Of a DNA stretch of 10,792 nucleotides, positions 1 to 6,146 are shown in pieces (the first letter of the stretch is position 1; each line of letters opens with the position of its first letter). The stretch spans positions 1 through 10,792 of the forward strand of contig WJKY01000046.1 of the NCBI GenBank assembly GCA_014728835.1. The letters run 5' to 3'. The stretch is from Candidatus Woesearchaeota archaeon (GTDB lineage: Archaea > Nanobdellota > Nanobdellia > UBA10117 > WJKY01). The notes under the pieces were generated by a model. That model did not search any database and had not been told where the DNA came from. It saw only the letters and a list, made by a program, of their open reading frames with translations. The translations under genes and the position numbers were made by a program.

Positions 1-318
1 ATTTTCCTCATTAAGATAATTTTTTTTAGCTTCGGTTATTGTTTCAGATAAATACTTAAAAATTTTAGTTTCTTTTGGTTTGATTTTATCTTGAATTTCA
101 CTTCTATTTAATATATATTTTTCGTCTTCGTAAATGTCTTCTCTTATGTGTAAATATTCTGTTTGTTTATTATAACATTCACAGCTTTTGTTTACAATAG
201 CAGTTTGTTTTGAATTATCACCTGAAAATTCTTTTTCAAAACATTCACCAAGATTATTAACAAGATTTTCCAAATCAGAGAGTTCGTGCTCTAGCCTGTC
301 AATTGATTCAGTTACCAT
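1..318 (-). CDS. Hypothetical protein, 3' end cut by window
   Basis: An open frame runs leftward from an ATG at 318-316 through 106 codons to the window edge without a stop, so the C-terminus is missing. The visible product is acidic and looks mainly helical. Its N-terminus (MVTESIDRLEHELSDLENLV) has the spacing of a short coiled coil. Three cysteines lie near residues 26, 46 and 48. I recognise no family. The ATG is about 31 bp from the centre of a TTTAAA box at 347-352 that also fits the rightward neighbour, so the two genes appear to diverge from one promoter. The next upstream ATG, at 323-321, stops after three codons, which supports the chosen start. Confidence 0.6.
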   Translation of the reverse strand, partial: MVTESIDRLEHELSDLENLVNNLGECFEKEFSGDNSKQTAIVNKSCECYNKQTEYLHIREDIYEDEKYILNRSEIQDKIKPKETKIFKYLSETITEAKKNYLNEEN

Positions 319-344
319 TGCATAAAGATACTAAAACACAAACA

Positions 345-353
345 TTTTTAAAG
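345..353. promoter_or_regulatory. Probable shared TATA box for two divergent genes
   Basis: TTTTTAAAG contains the palindrome TTTAAA (347-352). Its centre lies about 25 bp before the rightward ATG at 375 and about 31 bp before the leftward ATG at 318. No other TATA-like element of similar quality lies between the two starts, so one box probably serves both directions. Confidence 0.5.
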
Positions 354-374
354 ATTTTGAGTTTAATTACACTT

Positions 375-914
375 ATGGCTGCTAAAGGACGTGCTTTTTA
401 TGGCGAAGAAGAAGTTATTGAAAAACATATTTTAAAATTAGTTAAGTATAATAAAAATCTAATAGAGGAATTAAAAAAAGCTGGAAAAAAGCATCTAAAA
501 AGAAAACGAGAATTTTTAAGCAAAGAAGCAAAAAAAGAAATTAAGAAAAAAGAAAGATTTGCTGACAAATTTCTTAGAGCAGATTCTAAAGATATGGGAA
601 AGATAAGAGAGTATGAAGAAGAATTCGGAAAAAAAATTAAAGAAGCAGAAAAATATGATGAAAAAGGTAATGTAGAAAAAGCAATTGACCATATTAATAA
701 AGCATTTAACATAATAAAAAGATGTGAAAATTTAATTTTTAAATCATATGAAAATGCAACACATGCTTTTGATATTTATCCAGAACCTAGTGAATTAAGA
801 AGAGAAATCAAAGAAATTAAGGAACAAGTTCGTAAAGATATTGATAAACAAAAATTTCTTCTAACAGAATGGAAAAAAACAGAGCAGTATAAACGGGCAA
901 CAGGCAAGTCTTGA
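375..914 (+). CDS. Hypothetical coiled-coil protein
   Basis: The product has 179 residues, is rich in Lys and Glu, and is probably almost all alpha-helix. The stretch around residues 10-115 has long charged heptad-like runs typical of a coiled coil, and a second helix near residues 140-165 follows a Pro-containing break (YPEPSE). There is no signal peptide, membrane segment or recognisable catalytic motif. A frame extension back to a TTG at 303 exists, but the ATG at 375 is preferred. It sits about 25 bp after a TATA-like box, matching leaderless starts elsewhere here, and the extension would run over the promoter and the divergent gene's start. The function is unknown; a structural or DNA-associated role is only a guess. 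Confidence 0.7.
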   Translation: MAAKGRAFYGEEEVIEKHILKLVKYNKNLIEELKKAGKKHLKRKREFLSKEAKKEIKKKERFADKFLRADSKDMGKIREYEEEFGKKIKEAEKYDEKGNVEKAIDHINKAFNIIKRCENLIFKSYENATHAFDIYPEPSELRREIKEIKEQVRKDIDKQKFLLTEWKKTEQYKRATGKS

Positions 915-931
915 ATTTTATGTATAGGAAT

Positions 932-939
932 GTTTAAAT
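932..939 (+). promoter_or_regulatory. TATA box for the SWIB-like gene
   Basis: GTTTAAATA lies about 48 bp before the ATG at 984. Initiation some 25 bp downstream would leave a leader of about 25 nt, long enough to carry the strong ribosome binding site seen there. Confidence 0.5.
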
Positions 940-971
940 ACACAGTACACCTTCTAATACGTAACAATTTA

Positions 972-979
972 AGGAGGTG
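972..979 (+). promoter_or_regulatory. Strong Shine-Dalgarno site
   Basis: AGGAGGTG ends 4 nt before the ATG at 984. It is the best match to the anti-SD sequence in the window, where most genes have none. It fixes the start of the basic SWIB-like protein and suggests high expression. Confidence 0.7.
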
Positions 980-983
980 TTAA

Positions 984-1232
984 ATGGCTAGAAGAAAAAC
1001 ACGGCGGAAAACTACACGAAAGCGAAAAACTAAGAGAAAGACTACCAAAAGAAAGACAAAGAGAAAACCAAAGCGAAGGAAAAGAAAAGCTCCTAAGAAA
1101 GTTTTTGGTGGAATGAAGATTAAACCAGACGCAGCATTGGCAAAGATCATTGGTAAGACAGCTATACCACCGTCAAAAATGACTAAAAAGATTTGGCAAT
1201 ATATTAAAAGAAAAAAGCTAATGAAAAAATAA
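984..1232 (+). CDS. Basic-tailed protein with a truncated SWIB-like domain
   Basis: The 82-residue product has two parts. Residues 2-39 are an extreme Lys/Arg tail (about 27 of the first 40 residues are K or R) built of RKTKRK-like repeats, as in linker-histone-type or chlamydial Hc tails. Residues 46-82 (KPDAALAKIIG, then a Pro-Pro turn, then TKKIWQYIKRKKL) match the first half of the SWIB/MDM2 fold, including its W-x-Y-I-K core. The second half of a normal SWIB domain (about 75 residues) is absent, and I see no continuation in another frame after the stop. A DNA-binding or chromatin-packing role is inferred from the tail. A strong SD site and its own TATA box suggest high expression. Confidence 0.75.
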   Translation: MARRKTRRKTTRKRKTKRKTTKRKTKRKPKRRKRKAPKKVFGGMKIKPDAALAKIIGKTAIPPSKMTKKIWQYIKRKKLMKK

Positions 1233-1237
1233 ATTAC

Positions 1238-1257
1238 TATTTTTATTTTGTTTTTTT
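1238..1257 (+). terminator. T-rich terminator candidate
   Basis: A run of T broken only by single A and G residues begins 5 nt after the stop of the basic SWIB-like gene. Archaeal RNA polymerase commonly terminates at such runs without a hairpin. It also lies just beyond the stop of the convergent small gene. Confidence 0.4.
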
Positions 1258-1260
1258 ACC

Positions 1261-1398
1261 TTATGGTTTTATTATTTTAACTACTTTTCCTTTTGTAATA
1301 AATGCAACATTTTCAGCTTCTGCAATATTATGAAAAGTTTTTGATGTGAATTCTCCGTTTCCAGTTACTTGATATAATATTTGTTTTACTTTTTCCAT
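1261..1398 (-). CDS. Small hypothetical protein, 45 residues
   Basis: A leftward frame runs from ATG (1398-1396) to TAA (1263-1261). The product begins MEKVKQILYQVTGNG and ends KGKVVKIIKP. It alternates hydrophobic and polar residues in short strands (VKQILYQV, VAFITK, KVVKII) around a likely helix near residues 22-30, suggesting a compact mixed fold rather than noise. The family is not recognised. No SD site is present, but a palindromic TTTAAA at 1420-1425 is centred about 24 bp before the ATG, the leaderless spacing used by neighbouring genes. The gene fills an otherwise empty 216-bp gap between the SWIB-like and methyltransferase genes. The main doubt is its small size. Confidence 0.55.
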   Translation of the reverse strand: MEKVKQILYQVTGNGEFTSKTFHNIAEAENVAFITKGKVVKIIKP

Positions 1399-1416
1399 GA
1401 TTTTTAATCTGAAAAA

Positions 1417-1427
1417 ATATTTAAAAA
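1417..1427. promoter_or_regulatory. Shared bidirectional TATA box
   Basis: ATATTTAAAAA with palindromic core TTTAAA (1420-1425). The core centre is about 26 bp before the rightward ATG at 1449 and about 24 bp before the leftward ATG at 1398. Both distances fit leaderless initiation, and no second box is visible in the 50-bp gap. Confidence 0.55.
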
Positions 1428-1448
1428 CCTATTGGTAATAGAAATATA

Positions 1449-2036
1449 ATGATCTCAAAAAAAAATAATGTTGTGGAATGGAATAAAGTTTATAAAAAAG
1501 GATCTCATTGGGAGAAAGGACAATCTGAAAATATATTAACATTTACTAAATATTTAAAAAAAGGGGATAAGATCTTAGATATAGGTTGTGGTTCTGGTAG
1601 GGATCCTGCATTCTTAGCTAAAAAAGGGTTTGAAGTTTATGGAATTGATATATCTAAAGAAGCAATTAAAAAAGCTAAAGAGAACTTTATAGCTGAAAAT
1701 TTGCATTTTTCAATAAGTAATGCAGAAAACATAAGATTTGAAGATGAATTTTTTGATAAAATATATTCTGCTTTTGTTTTGCAATTTACTTCATTAAAAA
1801 CAACAGCATCAGAAATTTTTAGAGTTCTAAAAAAGAATGGCGTGGCTTTTCTCATATTTTTATTAAATACAAAAATTGTATCCAGCGGAAAAACCACAGA
1901 ATATTATAAGAAAGAAGCTATATGCTTGGCTTATAAGAAATTTAAAATTTTAGAAGAATTTAAGTTTATAAGTAAAGATTATCAGGCTAAAGAACCTCAT
2001 ATACATGACATCTTTGTATTGGTTTTGAAAAAGTAG
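1449..2036 (+). CDS. Class I SAM-dependent methyltransferase
   Basis: The 195-residue protein has the Rossmann methyltransferase fold of the Methyltransf_11/TehB-like group. SAM-binding motif I is at residues 42-50 (ILDIGCGSG), and the acidic residue ending strand 2 is D67 in VYGIDIS. A post-III strand follows at FDKIYSAFVLQF. The length is normal for a single-domain enzyme; no extra substrate domain shows the target, which could be a small molecule, protein or peptide. The gene appears leaderless, with a TATA box centred 26 bp upstream. It ends 45 bp before the Cys-rich peptide gene on the same strand, so it may modify that peptide, but the peptide gene probably has its own promoter and the link is only positional. 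Confidence 0.85.
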   Translation: MISKKNNVVEWNKVYKKGSHWEKGQSENILTFTKYLKKGDKILDIGCGSGRDPAFLAKKGFEVYGIDISKEAIKKAKENFIAENLHFSISNAENIRFEDEFFDKIYSAFVLQFTSLKTTASEIFRVLKKNGVAFLIFLLNTKIVSSGKTTEYYKKEAICLAYKKFKILEEFKFISKDYQAKEPHIHDIFVLVLKK

Positions 2037-2058
2037 TTACTTGGAACCAACGAAAATC

Positions 2059-2067
2059 TTTTATGTT
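2059..2067 (+). promoter_or_regulatory. Weak TATA-like box before the peptide gene
   Basis: TTTTATGTT is centred near 2063, about 25 bp before the ATG at 2088 and 19 bp before the ATG at 2082. The spacing slightly favours the second ATG as a leaderless start. The match is weaker than at other genes here. Confidence 0.35.
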
Positions 2068-2081
2068 AATCTTGTTAACAT

Positions 2082-2315
2082 ATGCACATGGGAGATACAA
2101 AAGATGCAACTTTAAGTCAAATTGTTAAAGATGCACAAGTAAATAAGAATTTTAATGATACAGAAGTATCCGTATTAAGAAACTATGCTGCATGGTTTCC
2201 TGTATTATATGGCAATGCACAATACAAACCTAGTGATTTAGTAGCATGTTATACTTGTACTGATGGTGCATGTAGAACTTGTACTGGCGGAAGTTGCAGT
2301 AGTATTTGTGATTAA
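2082..2315 (+). CDS. Cys-rich RiPP precursor candidate
   Basis: The 77-residue product has a leader-like part (about residues 1-54, mostly helical, no Cys) and a core of 22-23 residues with six cysteines: C56, C59, C64, C67, C72 and C76. The core is an 8-residue repeat: CYTCTDGA, CRTCTGGS, then CSSICD. This layout, 11 bp ahead of a radical SAM/SPASM enzyme, is that of thioether-forming sactipeptide or ranthipeptide (SCIFF-like) precursors. The Thr, Ser, Asp and Ala residues between cysteines are possible thioether acceptors. No signal peptide or Gly-Gly cleavage site is evident. Translation may begin at ATG 2088 (75 residues), which better fits the TATA-like box. An unmodified metal-binding peptide is the main alternative. 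I cannot place it in a named family. Confidence 0.8.
   Translation: MHMGDTKDATLSQIVKDAQVNKNFNDTEVSVLRNYAAWFPVLYGNAQYKPSDLVACYTCTDGACRTCTGGSCSSICD
2247..2312 (+). repeat. Tandem 24-bp coding repeat of the peptide core
   Basis: Units lie at 2247-2270, 2271-2294 and, partial and diverged, 2295-2312. The first two share the codon pattern TGT-x-ACT-TGT-ACT-x-GGN-x, so the 8-residue Cys repeat is also visible in the DNA. This suggests the core grew by in-frame duplication. Confidence 0.65.
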
Positions 2316-2326
2316 TACTTTAGATA

Positions 2327-3388
2327 ATGAAAGCTAAAGACATTTTTATTAGAGAGGATTTTGTATTTATACTTCAGTGGCATCTGACAAACAGATGTGA
2401 CTTTAGATGTAATCATTGTTATATTCCTAATGAAAAGAAAAAAGCTGAAGAAGAGCTAACATTTGAGCAAATCACCCCAACAATTGATGAATTATCTGAT
2501 CTTGTAAGTAGATGGGGTGTTAGAGGAAAGATTCATTATACAGGTGGGAATCCTCTGTTACGACAAGATATCTTTGATATAATTAATTATACAATAGATA
2601 AAAATATTGAATTCGGAATTCTAGGAAATCCTACAGCATCAATTGACGAATTAAGGCAATTAAAAAAGTTAGGAATTACAAAATATCAGATAAGCCTTGA
2701 TGGGTTTAAAGAAAATCATGATTATATTCGAGGTCAAAGAGCTTTTGATAAAGCTATTAACTTTTTAAAAGTATTAAAAGAAAATGATATTTTTCCAGAT
2801 GTTATGTCTACAGTAACTAAAAGAAATATAAATGAAATTCCTGAGCTTGCTAAATATCTTTACGAAAATAAATTAGTTAAAAGATTTGATTTTGCTAGGC
2901 TTGTTCCTATAGGTCAGGGGCAGACACTTGAAACAACACACATATCTGCACAGGAATATAGAAATTTTATGTACAAAATGCTCGATACATATAAAGAGCT
3001 AAAATCAAATAATGTTAAATATAAAATTGGAGCAAAAGATCCTCTTTGGAGCTTAGTATTATATGAATTAGGAGAATCAACACATGATCATAGAAAAGAC
3101 CTAATTTGTGGTGGTTGTGGTGTAGGAATAAGTGGATTAACAATTGATGTAGATGGAACTGTTCAATCATGTAGACGTTTAAATGATAATATTGGAAATA
3201 TAAAAAATCAATCTCTGTGGGAAATATTTTTCAATTCAAATAAACTTAATCAAATGAGAAATCAATATTCTATTGAAAAATGTAATACATGTGATATAAT
3301 CAGTGCATGTCGTGGATGTAGAGCAGTAGCAAATGGCGTTAATGGTAATTATTTTGCAGAAGACCCACAATGTTGGTATAATATTTAA
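2327..3388 (+). CDS. Radical SAM/SPASM peptide maturase
   Basis: The 353-residue enzyme has the radical SAM CX3CX2C motif at C24, C28 and C31, for the [4Fe-4S] cluster that cleaves SAM. A GGNPL motif at 73-77 replaces the usual GGEP. The C-terminal SPASM region has C261, C264, then G277-x4-C282, then C319-x2-C322-x5-C328-x2-C331, and C349, enough to hold auxiliary Fe-S clusters. SPASM enzymes of this length commonly modify ribosomal peptides, forming Cys thioethers or C-C bonds. No N-terminal PqqD-like leader-binding domain is visible, as the SAM barrel starts almost at once. The gene follows the Cys-rich peptide by 11 bp and has no SD site, so the two are probably cotranscribed. A heme-synthesis (AhbC/NirJ-like) role is a less likely alternative. 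Confidence 0.9.
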   Translation: MKAKDIFIREDFVFILQWHLTNRCDFRCNHCYIPNEKKKAEEELTFEQITPTIDELSDLVSRWGVRGKIHYTGGNPLLRQDIFDIINYTIDKNIEFGILGNPTASIDELRQLKKLGITKYQISLDGFKENHDYIRGQRAFDKAINFLKVLKENDIFPDVMSTVTKRNINEIPELAKYLYENKLVKRFDFARLVPIGQGQTLETTHISAQEYRNFMYKMLDTYKELKSNNVKYKIGAKDPLWSLVLYELGESTHDHRKDLICGGCGVGISGLTIDVDGTVQSCRRLNDNIGNIKNQSLWEIFFNSNKLNQMRNQYSIEKCNTCDIISACRGCRAVANGVNGNYFAEDPQCWYNI

Positions 3389-3396
3389 CTTATATA

Positions 3397-3408
3397 ATAT
3401 TTAAAAAC
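3397..3408 (+). promoter_or_regulatory. TATA box for trm1
   Basis: ATATTTAAAAAC has its TTTAAA core centred about 27 bp before the ATG at 3430, consistent with a leaderless transcript. It is nearly identical to the box at 1417-1427. Confidence 0.6.
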
Positions 3409-3429
3409 TCATACTTATATTATTTTTTT

Positions 3430-4464
3430 ATGAACTATAAACAAATCAAAGAAGGTGATATTAAATTATTTGTACCTGTTGCTAAAAGAATCTATGATGC
3501 TCCTGTTTTTTATAATCCGCACATGGTTACTAATCGCGACATTAGTATTTTGCTGCTGAAAGCTTTGGACAGGAAGTTTTATTGTATGGACTTGCTCGCA
3601 GGTACTGGAGTCCGTGGTTTGCGAATTAAAAAAGAGATTCCTAAGGCTCAGGTTGATTTAAATGATAAAAATCCAGTTGCTTACAAACTAATCAAGAAAA
3701 ATGCAAGTTTTAACAAATTAAAGGTAAATGTAAGCAAAGCAAATGCTGAATTCCGTTTAGCTAATTACAAGCAAGTTTATAATTATATTGATATTGATCC
3801 ATTTGGAACTCCTGTTCCTTTCTTAGATCCAGCTATTAAAGCGCTGAAATGGAAAGGCGGTATTTTAGGTGTAACCGCTACAGATACATCTGCGCTTTGC
3901 GGCACATATGTAAAAGCTTGCAAGCGAAAGTACAGAGCAAAGCCACTTAGAAATTATCTAATGCACGAACTAGGTATTAGAATACTTATTAAAAAAATTC
4001 AGGAAGTTGCAGCGCAATATGATATTGCATTGACACCAATTTTCTGTCACTCAACGCGCCATTATATGCGAGTTTATTTAAAAGCTGATTCAGGCGCCAA
4101 AAAAGCAGATAAGATTCTTAAGCAGCATTGTATGTACGAAGGCGCAGGCCCGTTTTGGACTGGTGATTTATGGGATACAAAATTAGCTAATAAAATGTAT
4201 AAATTACTTTCAAAAACAAATGTAAGCCAAAAAACCAAAAAAATAATACACACAATAAAAGAAGAATCAAAAATCAAAACATTTGGTTTTTTTGATATTC
4301 ACAAACTTGCAAAGGAATATAAGCTTAAACAAGTTCCCAGGTTTGATAGAGTTATCGCTGCATTGCATCAAAAAAAATACAAAGCTGCACGAACTCATTT
4401 CTCAGACAGTGGAATTCGCACTAATGCGCCGTTAAAAACTATTGTAAAAATAATAAAGTCATAA
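3430..4464 (+). CDS. trm1: tRNA (guanine-26-N2)-dimethyltransferase
   Basis: Trm1 methylates N2 of G26 at the tRNA D-arm/anticodon-stem junction, using SAM. The N-terminus VPVAKRIYDAPVFYNPHM, SAM motif DLLAGTGVRG (54-63), the DIDPFGTPVPF signature (121-131), and the C-terminal FSDSGIRTNAPL are all diagnostic. At 344 residues it is shorter than typical archaeal Trm1 (around 380). The part that usually holds a four-Cys zinc site before the GPxWxG motif is reduced to a single HC in KQHCMYEGAGPFW, so zinc binding appears lost. The gene is leaderless, and its last 6 bases overlap the end of the convergent gene at 4459. Confidence 0.95.
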   Translation: MNYKQIKEGDIKLFVPVAKRIYDAPVFYNPHMVTNRDISILLLKALDRKFYCMDLLAGTGVRGLRIKKEIPKAQVDLNDKNPVAYKLIKKNASFNKLKVNVSKANAEFRLANYKQVYNYIDIDPFGTPVPFLDPAIKALKWKGGILGVTATDTSALCGTYVKACKRKYRAKPLRNYLMHELGIRILIKKIQEVAAQYDIALTPIFCHSTRHYMRVYLKADSGAKKADKILKQHCMYEGAGPFWTGDLWDTKLANKMYKLLSKTNVSQKTKKIIHTIKEESKIKTFGFFDIHKLAKEYKLKQVPRFDRVIAALHQKKYKAARTHFSDSGIRTNAPLKTIVKIIKS

Positions 4465-4845
4465 TCTGTTTTCCAGACAATCTTTTATTTTTCTTTGTAA
4501 TTTACCCGCATGATTTTTTTTATGTTTAGTAGTTACGTCGTAATCGTTTTTACTAAAAAGTAAGATATTTGAACGTATTTTACATCCTTTGCTTAGAGTC
4601 CATAATAAGTTAGCAAGTTTAGCTAAATCTGTTTTATTATCAGGAGTTTCTATTGTAACTTCTTTAAATTTGCTTAATTTAATTTTGGCTTGTTTACTTT
4701 TATTTTTGCCGTATACAAAAATTATTTTTTTAATTTTACCATAATTTTCAGTAATATGATTATGTACTTCTACGCCATATTCAATAAAAGAATAAGGATC
4801 TTTTAGCTGTAATCTATCATAATCAATTTGAATATTATTTGACAT
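4459..4845 (-). CDS. Hypothetical protein, third gene of the TFB group
   Basis: The product has 128 residues. The middle looks alpha/beta: a hydrophobic strand KKIIFVYGKN near residues 38-47, a basic helix, a strand EVTIET, then a long helix (DLAKLANLLWTLSKG) and a strand NILLFSKNDYDV. The C-terminus is basic (KKNHAGKLQRKIK). No family is recognised; a small nucleotide- or RNA-associated fold is possible but unproven. It starts 8 bp after the preceding leftward gene ends and has no SD site, so it is probably the last gene of an operon headed by TFB. Its stop codon overlaps the end of trm1 on the other strand. Confidence 0.75.
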   Translation of the reverse strand: MSNNIQIDYDRLQLKDPYSFIEYGVEVHNHITENYGKIKKIIFVYGKNKSKQAKIKLSKFKEVTIETPDNKTDLAKLANLLWTLSKGCKIRSNILLFSKNDYDVTTKHKKNHAGKLQRKIKDCLENRL

Positions 4846-4853
4846 TTTACTAA

Positions 4854-5189
4854 TTAAGACTTAGCGTAATTTATTTTATCTTCGCTTAAATAATTATGGA
4901 TACGCCTTTGATTAGTTTCATCTGAAAATTTTTGGAAATCTTTAGTTTCAAGAACTAATTCTTCTAACAAACTAAAATCATCTAAAGCTGTTTGATTTTT
5001 ATCTCTTACAACTTGCTCCCCGATTTGATATCCTAGTTCAGTTATATATTTTCTTTCTAAATCACCAATTTTAATGCGACCACTTTGTAATTCGCTAATA
5101 AATTCAGGATTTTTGGAAGCTTTTGCCTCCAAAGCTGTTTTAGTGCTTTTACCTTTAAGCGTATAAATTATTTTTTTATTTTTTGTCAT
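4854..5189 (-). CDS. Hypothetical protein overlapping the TFB gene
   Basis: The product has 111 residues: a basic N-terminus (MTKNKKIIYTLKGKSTKT) likely to form a strand pair, then a mainly helical, acidic remainder. I see no cysteines, catalytic motif or membrane segment, and recognise no family. The ATG lies inside the last codons of the TFB gene, a 14-bp overlap in another frame, which implies a shared transcript and translational coupling. The next gene follows after 8 bp. Coupling to the general transcription factor suggests a housekeeping or regulatory role, but that is inference from position only. Confidence 0.75.
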   Translation of the reverse strand: MTKNKKIIYTLKGKSTKTALEAKASKNPEFISELQSGRIKIGDLERKYITELGYQIGEQVVRDKNQTALDDFSLLEELVLETKDFQKFSDETNQRRIHNYLSEDKINYAKS

Positions 5190-6108
5190 TGTCTTCTACT
5201 TCACTTTTTGCTTTTTCTAAGTCTTCTTTTAATCCAAGCTTTTCAATCATTTCTTTGTATCTGTTTCTGATTGTAACTTCTGTTACTCCAACAACATCTG
5301 CAATTTCTCTTTGTGTTCGTTTTTCACCTGTCATTAAACTAGCAACATACAAAGCAGCAGCTGCTAAACCAATTGGACCTCTTCCAGAAGTTAGTTCAAA
5401 TTCTTTTGCATTTTTTAAAATCTCAACAGCTTTTGTTTGAGTGGCACTTGAGAAATTTAATTTGTTTGCAAATTTTGGAATAAAATCTGCTGGTCCGCTT
5501 GGAAGTAACTTAATTCCAAGTTGTCTTGCTATGAATCTATATGTTTTTCCTACGTCGCGTTTGCTAATTCCTGTTTTTTTACAGATTTCATTTAATGATC
5601 TAGGTAAATTAAATCGTCTTGAAGCTATATATACAGCTCCAACAACAACAGATTCCATGCTTCTTCCTCGTACAAGGGACTTACGTACTGCTAGATTGTA
5701 AATTCGAGCAGCTTCCTCTTCAATTGAGGGTGGTATATTAAGTATAGAAGCAACTTTTTTTAGTTCAACTAACGCATATTTTAAATTTCTTTCCAAGCTA
5801 GTTGAAGAACGATTATGCCATCGTCTCATTCTCATGAATCTTCGTCTTTGTGAGCCTGAAAGTTTGTAAATTTCTGATTTAGAACCAATTTTTGTGCCTG
5901 TGCCCATATCAGCTTTTGTAAATGTTGATGGTGCGCCTGCACGTTGTTTACCTTCGTCTTCTTTAAAACCTCTCCATTCAGGGCCAAAATCAACTAAACT
6001 TTCATCTAAAACCAGTCCACAGCTCTTACAAATTACTTCACCTTTTTTTTCGTCGATTGATAAGTTAATAGAATTACATTCTGGGCATCTTTTAACAAAT
6101 TTTGCCAT
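5176..6108 (-). CDS. tfb: Transcription initiation factor IIB (TFB)
   Basis: TFB binds the TBP-TATA complex and recruits archaeal RNA polymerase. The 310-residue product has the N-terminal zinc ribbon (C8, C11, C27, C30), then a B-reader/linker region (GPEWRGF onward, GAPSTFTKADMGTGT). Two cyclin-like repeats follow, around 105-195 (SLERNLKYAL to FIARQLG) and 205-290 (FIPKFANKL to RYKEMIEKLG). The second repeat ends with the helix-turn-helix QREIADVVGVTEVTIRNRY that reads the BRE. The start at 6108 is chosen because a GAGGTG ribosome site lies 4 nt before it and the zinc ribbon begins right after. An in-frame extension to 6180 would run through the promoter. It heads a probable three-gene operon with two unknown proteins. 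Confidence 0.96.
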   Translation of the reverse strand: MAKFVKRCPECNSINLSIDEKKGEVICKSCGLVLDESLVDFGPEWRGFKEDEGKQRAGAPSTFTKADMGTGTKIGSKSEIYKLSGSQRRRFMRMRRWHNRSSTSLERNLKYALVELKKVASILNIPPSIEEEAARIYNLAVRKSLVRGRSMESVVVGAVYIASRRFNLPRSLNEICKKTGISKRDVGKTYRFIARQLGIKLLPSGPADFIPKFANKLNFSSATQTKAVEILKNAKEFELTSGRGPIGLAAAALYVASLMTGEKRTQREIADVVGVTEVTIRNRYKEMIEKLGLKEDLEKAKSEVEDNDKK

Positions 6109-6112
6109 TTCG

Positions 6113-6118
6113 CACCTC
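6113..6118 (-). promoter_or_regulatory. Shine-Dalgarno site of tfb
   Basis: On the minus strand GAGGTG lies 4 nt before the ATG at 6108. It decides between this start and an in-frame ATG 72 bp upstream that has no such site. Confidence 0.7.
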
Positions 6119-6146
6119 AAAGTCGTATAAAAAGAATTAAAAAGAG

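Noticed and set aside
303..374. In-frame N-terminal extension of the coiled-coil gene back to a TTG at 303
   Set aside because: It crosses the TATA-like box and the start of the divergent gene; the ATG at 375 has the leaderless spacing.
398..967. Open frames on the minus strand opposite the coiled-coil gene
   Set aside because: They mirror Lys/Glu-rich coding sequence and give low-complexity Phe/Leu/Ser products.
915..983. Possible small RNA or tRNA in the gap before the SWIB-like gene
   Set aside because: No cloverleaf or stable hairpin is seen; the gap is explained by a TATA box, leader and SD site.
5183..6130. Several open frames on the plus strand opposite tfb
   Set aside because: They are antisense shadows of a clearly coding gene, with Ser/Leu/Phe-rich products and no promoter or SD support.
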